Both the position numbers and the translations under genes were made by a program. Shown here one piece after another: positions 1 to 11,760 of a stretch of DNA of 62,677 nucleotides; position 1 is the stretch's first letter, and each line of letters begins with the position of its first letter. The DNA is from Conidiobolus incongruus B7586 (taxonomy: Eukaryota > Entomophthoromycota > Entomophthoromycetes > Entomophthorales > Conidiobolaceae): contig JNEM01015345.1 in NCBI GenBank assembly GCA_000697335.1, positions 1-62,677 of the forward strand, written 5' to 3'. Under the pieces are notes generated by a model. The model had not been told where the DNA came from. It was given only the letters and a program-made list of their open reading frames with translations, and did not search any database.

Positions 1-51
1 ATTAAGGTATATTATTTAATAATAAATAAATATATTTAAATATATTTAATA

Positions 52-1326
52 AACTATTAGCAAAAATATCAACCTTTAATATTTAACTAAGATAAGTTAT
101 AAATTTACAGGTTTTTGAGATAAAAGGATATATTTAACAATATATAACCATATCTTTTTTCTCTTTTTATTATTATTTTATATAATATTTTATAGATATA
201 TTAAATTTTTTCTATTAGTATTATTATATTTAAATCCCTCTCTAAAAAAATTTATTTGTGTATTAATTAACTTTATAAAAAAAGTAAATCAACTTATAAT
301 ATTATTAGAATTATTAGTGTTAGTGAATTTACTATAATTAAAGTTATTAAGAATAACAATAAAAAAACATTTAAACTTAAACTTAAATATGTTAAAATTA
401 TAAATAAACATGATAAATAGTATATTTGTAGGTTAGTTAATATAAGCAAATATAATATTATTATAGAAATACAACAAGAATTATAAAACTATATAAGAAT
501 ATTAGTTAACACTAATATTATTATATGTGTTTTATATTTATATAGATACTACTTATACTTTAAGAAAAAATACCCCTAATTAAAAAAATCTTATTATAAA
601 GCTAGGTAAAAGTTTAAATGTCACTACTAATATTAAACTAAAATTAATTAAAGTAAGGTTATTTAGTTTAATAAAACAAAAATATATTTTAGTAAATTTA
701 ATAGAAAAGTTAAATATTTTAAAAAAGATGTAAAACTTTTTTATAACTATTATATTAATTTTACCTAAAAGTATAATAATATGTTAATTATTATTTAAAG
801 ATATATATTATCTTTAAATATAAAGTATTTTTATAAAGTTAATAAAGGAATTAATATTAAAATATAATAAAATATTTTAAATAATAAATTGAAAAAAACT
901 ATTAAATAATATAGGTTAAATAAATCTGATGTTATTTTCTAATAAGATAATGCTTTTTATTATATTATAACTTTTACTACCAAATAGTTTAAAAATAACA
1001 AGATAATAGTTATAAAATAACTTATTTAATTATTTAACTTTAATTTAATTAAACACTTTTAAAATTAGTTAAAAAAATTATTAAAACTTTTCCCTCAATA
1101 AAAAATTTAAATCAACTTTAAAAATATATTTAAGAAATATAAAATAAAATTAACCCTTCTTAATATAAAAAGTTAATTGATTTTATACCCTATAAACTTA
1201 AAGAAGTTAGAAAAGTTAAAGGTAAATACACTAAGTTTTAATGTTTTTTATCACTAAAAACCTACAAATTTATAACTTACCTTAAGTAAAATTTAAGGGT
1301 TTATATTTTAACAAATTAATAGCTAA
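52..1326 (+). mobile_element. Decayed Tc1-like DNA transposon
   Basis: Relic of a Tc1/mariner-superfamily transposon of about 1.27 kb. The ends form diverged inverted repeats: AAGTTATAAATTT at 95-107 is mirrored at 1266-1278, and the similarity extends roughly 50 bp outward. Reading the plus strand gives a Tc1-type transposase in order: helix-turn-helix region (about 225-420), a stretch resembling the tail of the DNA-binding domain ending in KARxKF (about 595-620), the first catalytic block where DETK reads as NKTK (about 665-680), then the second block FQQDNA reading as F-stop-stop-DNA near 936-953, followed by the D34E region where NPIEHLW reads as NLIKHF. The stops and replacements are what C-to-T and G-to-A changes would give (CAA to TAA, GAA to AAA). 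No open frame remains. The family call is firm; the exact ends are approximate. Confidence 0.75.
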
Positions 1327-2025
1327 ATATCATCATTTAATAATATATATAATTAATAAATATAATAGATTTTAATTATTTAATTTAAGTTTATTTTATT
1401 AAATATTAATTAAGTTATTAGTAAATATATAAGTGTTTTTGATTTTATAACTTACTTTTACAGGTTAATATAATAAAGAATTATTCTTAATAAGTATATA
1501 AAGTTTGAAATAATTAAATTTCATATTTATTTTAAATATGATTTGTATATTTTAACCAACAATATATCTAAAATAGCAATAATTAAAAATATATCATTTA
1601 TATATTTAAAAATAATATATTAATTAATTTTTATAATATACTTTATTCATTGAAATAAAAGTTAATAATATCAATCATTTAATATGGTAAATACTACAAA
1701 TTATCCATAAACAAAATTAATTAATGAATTTAAAATATTTATGAAAATTAAGCCACTTTTCAATCTGGTGTGGAAATTTAGAAATAAAATCAAAATTGTT
1801 CTAAATTTATGATATAAAAAATTATTGATAAGTTTAGTTAAAAAATAACATTAGCTATTAAAATATATGATAAATAATCTAAAATTATTGATATTATATA
1901 AATTATAAGTTGCATCAATAATATAATTAAAAATTGTGGAAAATTAAAGTAATTATTAATAAATAATTAGGAAAAAATAAGTTAAAAAATAAGCTAGGAT
2001 GAAGTAATTTTGAAGTAAAATATTA
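1327..2025. other. AT-rich spacer
   Basis: Almost pure A/T sequence between the Tc1 relic and the solo LTR. I see no reading frame, RNA gene or repeat. Confidence 0.6.
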
Positions 2026-2568
2026 TATGACAATTGTAACCTAATTGATGCCTCTTCTCACTCAAATTCACTACCTGTTCCCTGATTAATCAAACTAAGT
2101 CTTATAAACATTCTATCAGCTCACGTCCAAGTGATCTCACTGTTTCTCAGTCATTGCATACTTATGCTAATATATTTCACTTAATTATAAAAAGTTTTTT
2201 TTTCTTTTTTGCTCCTCTCTTCTTTAAATAAATAAACCTTTTTTCTACTTCCAAAAACCAACCTTTTAGTATTCTCAAGTAGCTTTCTGTAGCTCCACTT
2301 AAGTCAACACCCATCATTCACTCTATACTTGTTCTAATTGATATTTTATGATTTTATCCTCTTAGCACGTCTGATCATCACACCGCCACTGTTGCTACTC
2401 GTCTAGTGGCTTTTTTCAACGCCCAAATTACAAGTGATCATGGCCGGATAGACAGAGAACTGATCATCGGTAGTTTACTCCAGTTGGTAGGTACCATGCT
2501 TCACAACCTGGCCCACAGAATGGTTGTGTCAGTATCCTCAATGACATTCCAAGAACTAACAACACCCA
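2026..2568 (+). mobile_element. Solo LTR fossil, family A (copy 1)
   Basis: A block of about 540 bp with clearly less A/T bias than its surroundings. It aligns over its whole length to the reverse complement of 41103-41650: shared landmarks are the TCACGTCCAAGTGA region near 2130, the CCTACTTCCAAAAACCA stretch near 2245, CCTCTTAGCA near 2360 and AGTTTACTCCAGTTGGTAG near 2472. Size, shape and the clean TG...CA ends with target duplication seen in the sister copy mark it as a lone LTR of an LTR retrotransposon; Ty3 or Ty1 kinship cannot be told from the LTR alone. It ends 11 bp before a tRNA-Met gene. No target duplication is recognisable here. The two copies are clearly diverged, so the insertion is old. 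The long frame running through it and the tRNA is not a gene. Confidence 0.75.
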
Positions 2569-2579
2569 AAATAATTAAT

Positions 2580-2652
2580 GCTTCTTTGGCGCAGTTGGCA
2601 GCGCGTGAGTCTCATAATCTCGAGGTCGTCGGTTCGAACCCGACAGGGAGCA
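2580..2652 (+). tRNA. tRNA-Met (CAT), elongator
   Basis: A 73-nt cloverleaf without intron. The acceptor GCTTCTT pairs with AGGGAGC (some G-T), with discriminator A. The D arm is GCGC AGTTGGCA GCGC, the anticodon loop CTCATAA carries CAT, and the T arm is GTCGG TTCGAAC CCGAC. It has the general form of fungal elongator tRNA-Met rather than the initiator. A TTTT run about 10 bp downstream can serve as a Pol III stop. It is identical to the copy at 5546-5618, which lies in the opposite direction. An LTR fossil ends 11 bp upstream. Confidence 0.95.
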
Positions 2653-2978
2653 TTTGTAATAGTTTTACAATTGAAATATTTAATTTTTTATATTTAATAT
2701 TATATTCTAATATACTAATTAATTCTATCCACTTATTCAATTTTATTCTATCATCAATTCTCTTAAATGTATTTTTTAATATCTTGATAATTTTTAACAA
2801 TTATTATATACATATTTTATCTCAACAACACAATATATCTTTTACTTGATATCATCTTATCAATGATAAGATCAATATTGATTTGAATAGTAAATTTATT
2901 TTAATGAAATAAAATTCATATTAATGTAGTTGATTTATAAATTTTTGATTTATTTAAATATACTTCTTATTATAACAC

Positions 2979-4607
2979 TTAAGCTTGGGTCTTGGATAAT
3001 TCATACATGTAAGTGGATAAAAGTTTGATACCTTCGATAAAGTTTCTGCGGTCGATCTTTTCGTTGGTACTGTGAGCTCCCTATATTCAAAAAAATGATT
3101 AGTATAATAATCAACCAAATGATTATATAAATTACATCATCGTTAGCTCCCATGGGTAAGAGGAGGACATTCTTATTGAGAGCTTGTTCGAAAGTCAAAG
3201 TGACGGGAATAGAACCACCTAATATCAATGTTACAACATATTCAAAAAATAAGTACAAAATATAATTACCTTCTCTAGTCAAGTCAGGTTCAACTTGGAA
3301 GACTTGCTTAACAGCCTTGATGGCAGCTTGGAAGTTCCAGTGGTTGAAGGAACTGACCCAGGATTTACCAGCATGCTGGCAGAATATATCAACTTCGTTC
3401 TTAGAGCCGAGCTTGGCAAATTCGTCTTTGACGTACTTGACAACTAATTCGGTAACCTTTTCGGGTTCCATGTCAGGGACAGTACGGATACTGAACTTAC
3501 CAATAACCTTGGCGGGGATGACAGTCTTAGCACCAGGAGAGTAGAAGGCACCTTCAATACCGTGAAGAGAAAGGGAAGGGTATCTCCAGCGGTGCATCAA
3601 GGTCTTTTTGGCGGAGTCATGGATGGAATTAGTGTTGCCGAGGGATTGGTGCAAAACATCCATGTTGAAATCGAGGGCATCATAGGTTTGGGATTCCTCT
3701 TCAGTCAAGGGGGCGACTTGATCCATAATACCAGGAATTAAGATTTCACCTTGAGGAGTGACTAACTTACTCATTAAGTGAATTAAATCGGTCATAGGTT
3801 CGTGAACGGTACCACCGAAGAGACCAGAGTGCAAATCGACAGCGGGTCCCTTAACAACAAGGGAGAAGTAAGAGACACCACGGAGACCATAGGTAAGACA
3901 AGGCTTAGTGGTTCCAAGCCAGTAGTTATCACTGATACAGACACAATCGGTATCCTTGAACCATTCGTTAGCTTCCTTGTAGACGACATCGTCAAGTCCT
4001 TCAGAACCACTTTCTTCCATACCTTCGAAGCAGCATAAGAGATTGACGGGGAAGTCAGTATTAGTCTTTTGGAAAGCTTCAATAGCTAATAACCAACCGA
4101 GGACGGGACCTTTGTCATCAGTGGCACCACGACCAACTAAGCGATCTTTGTCATCGTGAACCAACTCGAAGGGATCAGTATTCCAACCATCTTCCTTGAG
4201 AGCGGGTTGAACGTCATAGTGACCATAGACTAACAAAGTCTTCTTTGAGGGGTCGTTACCGTATCTGGCAAGGACAACGGGAGGAAGAGGAATAGTTTGA
4301 CCTTCAAGTTCATGGTTGCCAAGCTCAACACGCTTGGTACTAGGATATTTATTTAAATAAATGCTAAATAGAATATTTGATTTTACTTACGTGGCACCCA
4401 AAGCTTCCAATTCTTTGATCAACCATTCACCCATACGGATGACTTCAGGACGGTGGGGAACAGAAGAACTGACACTAAAACCTACAGTCAACCAAATATT
4501 ATCTGATACATGATATTATAATAGTACCTAGGAATGGCGACAGCTTCGCGTAATTTTTGAATAAAATCTTGTTGATGTTCGTCAATGTATTGATAGATAG
4601 CTTCCAT
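2979..4607 (-). CDS. DUG1: Cys-Gly metallodipeptidase (M20 family), DUG1/CNDP2 type
   Basis: Cytosolic zinc dipeptidase that splits Cys-Gly in glutathione breakdown. Five exons: 4607-4528, 4474-4391, 4339-3270, 3218-3136 and 3080-2979; all junctions are GT...AG and the sum of 1419 nt gives 472 residues, close to yeast Dug1. The start yields [11 protein letters not shown], the usual N-terminus. Metal and catalytic residues of M20 enzymes are visible: H95 and D97 in YGHYDVQP, the bridging Asp in GRGATDDKG (about 130), the EE pair in [10 protein letters not shown] (163-164), the ISDNYWLG segment, and the final metal His in GAHSTNEK near the C-terminus. The large lid domain between residues about 210 and 340 is present. 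The gene is C-ending in codon use and stands out sharply from its A/T flanks, which suggests strong expression. It is bracketed by two identical tRNA-Met genes facing opposite ways. No defects seen. Confidence 0.93.
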
Positions 4608-5545
4608 TTCAAATATTGATAATTTTTATATTATCGAAACTGATGTCACAACCGAAATATGCTTAATGATTAATTTATATGATACTGAAAATCATGGGAT
4701 CTTAGGAGTTATGGTATTGGATAAATTCTAATTTTTCATAATGTGACGAAATAAAAAATACAAAATTTCCACAGATTAATTAATGGTTTATTTTAATTGG
4801 TAAATCTGTCATATGATCAAGTCGTAAATGGGATTTTTTGAATATTGTTTTTATTTTACATTTTAATTTGATATATTGCACCGATTGTCATTTAATATTA
4901 TATCATATATTCTACTATTCATAAAAATATTCAGATAATTAACATATATATCGGTTAACATTACTTGAAAAAATTTATATAGAAAAATTTTAAGTAGATT
5001 ACAATTTAATACTTCCAATATTAAATTTTAAAGAATTTATTTGTGTTTATATGAATCTCCATATATTCAAAAGTGATAAAAATTGTACCATATTAAATCA
5101 TACTGAGAATAGATTTAGATGATATTAAAATAAATTCACTATACATTTTTATTATTTAAAATTCATGCTATTAACAGATGATACTACTTCATTATACAAT
5201 ATTACTAATTTAATAAGTTTATTAATATATAGAAATGGAATTTTGGCGATTAATATATGATTAATTCGAAATCAAACCATATGGTTGAATAGAGTATGTC
5301 TATTAAAATTATACTAATATATATAACTAAATTTAGTTATATTATAATATTTAAATTTTGGATTGCATTAATTACAAATGGAATTTATAATTAATAATAT
5401 ATTTCTAAAAAATATCATAGTTTAATAATGATTGTTGAAAAATAAGATATAAAAATTTCCAATAAATATTTGAGATTACTTGATAGAAAATAAATTTAAG
5501 TTTATGTTAAAATGATATATATAATAAATTGATATTGAAAAAGAT
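4608..5545. other. AT-rich spacer
   Basis: Upstream region of the dipeptidase gene. Only A/T-rich sequence; no gene, RNA or repeat recognised. Confidence 0.6.
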
Positions 5546-5618
5546 TGCTCCCTGTCGGGTTCGAACCGACGACCTCGAGATTATGAGACTCACGCGCTGC
5601 CAACTGCGCCAAAGAAGC
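5546..5618 (-). tRNA. tRNA-Met (CAT), elongator, second copy
   Basis: Identical over all 73 nt to the tRNA-Met at 2580-2652 but on the opposite strand, so the two form an exact inverted repeat about 2.9 kb apart around the dipeptidase gene. Downstream on the minus strand a run of five T follows within about 10 nt and can end Pol III transcription. No LTR adjoins this copy. Confidence 0.95.
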
Positions 5619-7077
5619 TATTATTTGAAATACAATTTTGTTTTTCATTATACTTCATTAATAAAATCTATCTATATATGAGTTTTGTAAGTTATATTAG
5701 TTCGCTTATATAATAATTTCTATTTATAATATTAATTTTTTTGGTATCAATTCCATCCCCTTTTCAATTTTAAATATTTGCTCCGTTACTATAATTTATC
5801 CTACTAATTCTTTATCAGATATGAATATAACCTCGCTTTTTTTATTGTCATCTGGTGACTTCACAACGAGTATTTTGTTATTAATTATTATTGAATACTT
5901 TTTCAAGTAATTGGTTTTAAAATATACTTATATCATTATATCGATGAATTTGATAATTAGTGCTTTAGATAAAATATATATTTTAATTCTTTCAAAATTT
6001 ATCTGAAAATATGGAATGTATTAATTATAATATATAATATTTTTAAAATTTTGATTTGTTAAAAATTGGTAAATATCAGAATGCTTTATTTAACCTTTAT
6101 TCAATTTTTGTATTTCATATAAATCATCAAATTGTATACTAAATATTGCATAATATAGAAATTATAAATTGATTCAAATATTTTATTAAATTTCTAATTC
6201 ATTAAATTATCAATGTGTTCAATATGTTTTTGCAAAAATTTAAACTTGGATAATTTTTCTGAAATTGATTTAAGTAGAAATATAATACTATAATCCAACT
6301 ACTAACTTTTTTTTAATTTTTCTATTTTTATAGTTTTAAATACTTTTTAGATGAATAAGGCACTTTATCACATTAACTCTGATTTGTATAATAATACCTT
6401 TTTGGGTTTCATCATATAGGTGAATAAAAATATATTTTGATTTGGAATTATAATATTAATAAAAGTGAATCAAAGTTGGAATATATTTTCTCAGATATAT
6501 TATATCTAGATGGAAATATATTTTTATTTAATAGCTAGTTTATAAAAGGTAATTAAGAATTCAATATAGGTTGAATTTTGTCAATTATTATAAGCTATAA
6601 ACAAGAGGATAATTGATATTTAATAATATAATATCAAAATATATCTTGAATATATATAAATAAAATTCCACTTTATTTTACCAAAATGTCATTATAATGA
6701 ATTAATTACATAAATATAAATCATACAAAATAGTATTATATTAATTTCAAAAAAATATTATTATTAAAATCATATATATTATAGGAATAAAGATATTTTA
6801 TTATTATAGATATAAAATAAAATTACATATATTAAGATTAAAAAGATATTTGAAATAAAATATTGAGAAAAAAATTTTAATATTATCAAATTAATTATTT
6901 AAATAAAATTTTGTTAAAGATAATATATAATCATTATATCAAATTATATTATCTTATTAAACAAATATATTATAAAAATTAAAGAAAAAATTTTAAAATC
7001 AATTGAATTTTAAAATAATATATTGATTAATAAAAAGTCTAAAATTTATATTATTTATATAGAAACAATTATTAATA
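5619..7077. other. AT-rich spacer
   Basis: No coding frame or RNA gene recognised. Sequence complexity is slightly raised near 5740-5880 (CATCTGGTGACTTCACAACG), without a match I can name. Confidence 0.5.
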
Positions 7078-7480
7078 AGAGAAAGAATAGACTTTTAGGG
7101 CTTAAACTGGAAATCATCAGTGGCAAGTGATAGATTATCACAAAATTAGAAGGAAATTAATGAGTTTCACTAAATAAGGTGAAAATGGCTTATTGTTAAT
7201 CAGGTTCTTCAAATAAACTCAATATTTCACACCAATCATGACCTAATACTTTTTATGAGTATTGCAAGAAAAACTTAGAGATGGGATACTTTTCAAAATG
7301 AAGAAAATTAGATGGTATCTTATATTAGACACTATTGTTGATTTTAATGGACTAGAACAATTCATTGGTGGAAAATAAATAAATCAACCAGTTTATAAAA
7401 TATATGAACTCCAATTTAGCTTCTTTATTAAGAATGATAATTATAATTTCTTGAGTGATTGACAAAGTTATTCCATATCA
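7078..7480 (+). mobile_element. Solo LTR-like fossil, family B (copy 1)
   Basis: About 400 bp that align in the same orientation with 40662-40995 and inversely with 39903-40311. Shared landmarks: CTTAAACTGGAAATCATCAGTGG near 7100 (split GGGGGAATCGCCAGTGG in the sister), GGTGAAAATGGCTTA near 7180, AATCATGACCTAA near 7227, and TTGAGTGATTGACAA near 7452. The block ends in ...CCATATCA, like the sisters' CCATCA. The TG...CA ends of the sisters suggest an LTR, but no internal region or target duplication was found, so a non-LTR repeat is possible. This is the most diverged of the three copies. Confidence 0.55.
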
Positions 7481-8084
7481 ATGGTATCATTTAAAATTTA
7501 TTTTGATAAAAATTTAAATCAATGCTATCAGATCATTCTTTGATAATATAATGGATTTTGGATATAATATTACAAAAATTTTGAATATATTGATATATTA
7601 TATAAAAAAACTATAATCTCTAAAGAATAAAGTTGAATATTTTTATATTTAAATAATATAATATTTTGTGAATAAATCAGTATAATAAAGAGTGGAAATT
7701 GATTATTTTAATTCTGATTTTCTGAAAATTGAATTTTAACAAACTAATTGAATATCAAAAATATTGCAAATATATTGAATCTTGATGCTAAAAAATCCAA
7801 ATATTTAACTGATTAATATAAATAAAATATTATATAGGCTTAGTTAATTTACAATTATTATTAAAATAGTTATATATATGAATTAACATAAATTAGGCAA
7901 GTTGTTAATATTATAAGGATTGGTATTTATCGAATTGAATATATTTGAATCAAAACATAATGAAATTAAATAAATAAAAAATATCTTGGATTGAAATTTT
8001 ATTATTACAGAAATCAAATAATAGCATAATTTTAAAATTAAAATTAAATAAATAAATTAATAAATAATATAAAATTCATAGCTA
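7481..8084. other. AT-rich spacer
   Basis: A/T sequence between the LTR-like fossil and the mariner relic; nothing recognised. Confidence 0.5.
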
Positions 8085-9110
8085 TTTTTATTATTAATAA
8101 CTTTTTTCTATACTCTTAGTAAGCTTTTAATTCTTAAAAAATAGTTTTTTTATTAATGATTAAAATTTAATATTTTACAAACCAATTTAATTTGTTTACA
8201 GGAATTTTTTTCTTGTAAGCTATTTTTTTAATATTTAAAACAATTATAATATTATAGGTTATAATCAAGTAAATATATTAGATATGGTAACTTTCTTTAG
8301 TTTTTTTTATATAAAAAATCTTTTATAGTTTTAACTTTATATATTTTATAATTATTATACAAAATTATAAATATCTTTAATTTATATTAAAAACACTATT
8401 TAAAAACTGCTTTATTTAAAAAAGTAATATATAATTTATTATCAATTGATTTTCCTTAAGGTACTAAATAAGAAAACTATATACCATTATAATTTATTAC
8501 AATAATTAACATATTCTTATATTTAAAATATTTATTCATTAGAATTTATAAAGGGGATTAATTTAACTTAACTTAACATCTTGTTTTATTTTTAAATATA
8601 AGATTATATAAAGAAATTTGAGATTCATTAATTATAAGTATTTACTATAAAAACCTTTGTTTTTAAATATACCTTAATAAATTTATTTTAACTATAGCTA
8701 CTCTAGTTCTTTTTAAGCTTTTGTTAAATTTTAAGATATCTATTTTATATTTTTATTAATTAAACTAAGTTTAAACTTAAGTATATATAACATGCTTATA
8801 TAATTAATACTAAACTACTTTAATAGTTTTTTATTAAAAATAAAAAGGTATTTCTTAATATATTTTTTTATTTTATTTATAAAAAAATAATCATAGAAAT
8901 TAATCTTTTAAATTTTAATAAATTTTAAATAGTGTCTCTTCTAGCATTAAAATCACAAAATCAGTAATATATAGTAGTTTTAAATAAAACACCATCTCCA
9001 TAAGCTGTTTGCAAGTTTTAGATGATTTTAGAGGGTTTATAGTTAAGTTTTAAAGATACAAAAATGAAAGCCTTTTGATAATCACTATCTAATTAAATAT
9101 AATTAATTTT
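8085..9110 (-). mobile_element. Decayed mariner-like DNA transposon
   Basis: Minus-strand relic of a mariner-type transposase, read piecewise. Near 9010-8930 it shows the mariner helix-turn-helix (NLQTAYGDGVL, then IYYxFCDFNARRDTI, then a decayed KSKRP end). Near 8630-8600 comes a block like the first catalytic motif (IINESQISLYN, matching the family pattern ITGDE..W..Y). Near 8525-8440 comes MLIIVINYNGI followed by YLVP-stop-GKSI...YITFL, matching the family pattern VFWDxxGxxxxxxLxxGxTxxxxxY. Stops fall where CAA, CAG or CGA would be expected, as in C-to-T decay. Terminal repeats were not recognised, so the ends are approximate and mark only the coding relic. Confidence 0.65.
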
Positions 9111-9604
9111 AAGTGTAAATTTTAAAATCAAAATATTTTAATAAAAAAATAATTAAAATTAAATATATATATAGTTCAAAAATATTTATTTTTCTATATA
9201 TTTTATATATAAAAAATCTTTCAAAATATATAATATATTTAAAAGATCAGAAATTAAAAATTTTGCCATTTTTTAATTTCCATACTAATATTAAACAAAT
9301 TTTAAAGATTAATCATTGATAGAATATTACCTTTATTGAGTTTAATTTCCAACATAAAATAATAGAAATTTTGAAATAATAGGATTATTATTTAATTATA
9401 TTTAATTCAAACTGGAAGGATGATATTACTTAAGTTTGTTCTCAGCTCAAACTTTGTCTGAAGTTCAAGATAACTTAAAAAGTCCCTATTTTCTAACTCA
9501 AATTGTACATGAAATAATAACACTCTAAGGTTGTCAAATTTATATATGGATTATTAAAATTATATATTATTTAATATAAAGTGTATTGAATCAATTCAAT
9601 TATT

Positions 9605-10301
9605 CTATAGTTGATACTGTATTGATGTATATATAGAACCAGAACAGTTCCAAATCCTTATGACAAAAATAAAAACAATCGTACTCATTGAACAGGTACA
9701 ATTGCAGTGAAAACTTATGGAGTAGCGAAGGCAGCTAACTTACCTGCAGTAAAAATTTTAGAGACAATGAAATCGGACCACCTGAAAGTACAATAGGAGG
9801 AATTGATTGGGCAATCAAAAAAAATCTAATGCAAAGGGAAATGTTATATTGATGAGTTTATAGTCCAAAAATAGCACTGTAAATTTTAAAGCTGTCAAAG
9901 ATGATTATACAAATATTATTGCCATAGTCACAAGTCCAGAGGATACAAATGGTGACGTTCAAAATTACTCTCCATTAGGATCACTCTATACCAATACAGT
10001 TGGAGCTACAGATATCTAGGAAAATAAGGTCAAGTTATCCAATTATGGAAAATATGTTGATATCCTTGCACCTAGAGTTAAAATCTTACATGGATTGGTG
10101 GTAATACTTCAACTAGAGCGATCTTAGGAATTTCCATTGCGTGCCATCATGTCGCAGGCATCAGCTATCTTATTAGCTCAAGGAATAAAACTCAATGATA
10201 CCAATAATAAGCTCAAGTCAATTGGTACCAAAGAAAAAATCTCAGGATTTAACTCTGCAATTACTAATATCTTGACAAATAATAGATATAGAAAATTTTA
10301 G
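9605..10301 (+). pseudogene. Broken subtilisin (S8, proteinase K type) gene
   Basis: Truncated and frame-broken copy of a secreted subtilisin like the intact gene at 20320-21462. Fragments in order: LDTG region remnant near 9610; THxTGTIAVKTYGVAKAANLPAVKIL (split over frames) near 9685-9755; GGIDWAIKK near 9800; SPEDTNGDVQNYSPLGS near 9935; TNTVGATDI then stop near 9990; KLSNYGKYVDILAPRVKIL near 10033-10090; ISGFNSAIT near 10243; stop at 10299. The catalytic Ser region (GTSMACPH in the intact paralogue) survives only as a degraded stretch near 10125-10155. Signal peptide, propeptide and the start of the mature domain are gone. Several stops and frame changes are present, so it cannot make a protease. 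Confidence 0.8.
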
Positions 10302-10479
10302 AATCGTCCAGATAAACAAAAATGCAAATTTATAAAAATAAATATAAAATATTATTTGGTATTACAAATACTCCGCATCTTCAAATTAACACGAACAAAT
10401 TATTAATGCTTTCAATCCTCAAATATGTATTAATTATATTTATTTTTTTACTAAAACAAATATTGTATTATTAAATGAA

Positions 10480-11760
10480 CAATAATGAATATTGTCAAAG
10501 ATAGCAAAAATGGTTTAATAAATGTATGTGAATTATACTTTCATCAGTCTCTTCAACCAGCCAACTTTAGTCAAAATGAATTATAATATTGGTTCATTTA
10601 TAAAATCTATGAAATAAACTTAGTCAATAATGAAATAAATTCTGTAGATATCTTGTATGAAATATATAAAACATCCTAAAAAAACTAAAAAATCAATTTT
10701 ATTGATAATTCAAAATATAATCTTTCTCAATAATTTCCTTGATCAAATTCATAAATTTGTACTGAAAAACTTTGATAATAACCTTATAATTATGTAAGGA
10801 TTCAATACAAATTTTGTGTTAGCTTAGTAGTCGGAATTATTATAGATGTGATCAAGTTCTCAAAAATATAAAATATGAATTTAATTGTTCAATGAGTATA
10901 AAAATACTAGTTAATGTTCTCAATTTTTAATAAAAAATTATGTTAAATTAATTAGTTAAATAACATTTAACCAGTTGTTTTGGATGATATAACTCTCTCA
11001 ATCTATCTAAAATAACTGTATACACTTTTATACCGAATCTTACAACTTCAATAAATAATAACTCAATATTAAATTCTGAAGCAAAAGATATGATTATATA
11101 CATTGAAGAGGATTGTGGATTGATTAATATAACTAATTGATATAATATCAAAAAAATTGCATCAAAAAAGCATAGTGCTATCTAAAAGAAGGCGTAAACA
11201 ATAATTCTTGGAAGTAATTATGTATTAATATATTTTATATTTTAAATACTGAAAATATTACTCTACCCAAGTAATTCTGGTCAAAAAATTTGTTCAAAAT
11301 TTATTGAAAAAGCTATTTCTATATGAATATCCTTAATGACGAGTTATTACTCAAATATATAGGTTGTTTTCAAGGATAAGTTGAATTACTTAATCCTTGA
11401 ATTCCTTGTTGATAGAAATTGATTCGTGTTTATGTGGATGAAGATATGTATTTAAATTTAGCAGAGGATGCTGCTCGGGAAGACTGCCGGATCACAGGTG
11501 AAATACTAGATTGGCATACTCAAATTACAATTCTGTTCATCCTGATCAGAATCAAAACAATATTTCTGTTGGAGGACTATCTAATTCGAGTGATTAGTAC
11601 TAAATTTACATTCTATAAAGTTGAAATTACCCATGCCTATTTGAAATCACTTAATAACTTGCCCAAAGAATGACTATAAACCAATATCCACCTGATAATA
11701 ATCGGTTTTATTTTTATTATGACTATTTTGATCCTGAACAAAAAAAGCATATTGTACATA
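10480..11760 (+). pseudogene. Unrecognised decayed gene remnant
   Basis: Less biased sequence with protein-like fragments on the plus strand in changing frames: YFHQSLQPANFSQ near 10540, TVYTFIPNLTTSINNNSI near 11013-11066, LLKYIGCFQG near 11346, VYVDEDMYLNLAEDAARED near 11425-11480 and YNSVHPDQNQNNISVGG near 11527-11577. The YxGCF piece resembles the start of WSC carbohydrate-binding domains, but too little is left to claim that. It follows directly on the broken subtilisin. I cannot name the gene; it could also be two unrelated remnants. Confidence 0.35.

Noticed and set aside
2406-2849. 147-residue open frame on the plus strand
   Set aside because: It runs through the 3' part of the solo LTR and straight across the tRNA-Met gene, then into low-complexity A/T sequence; chance frame.
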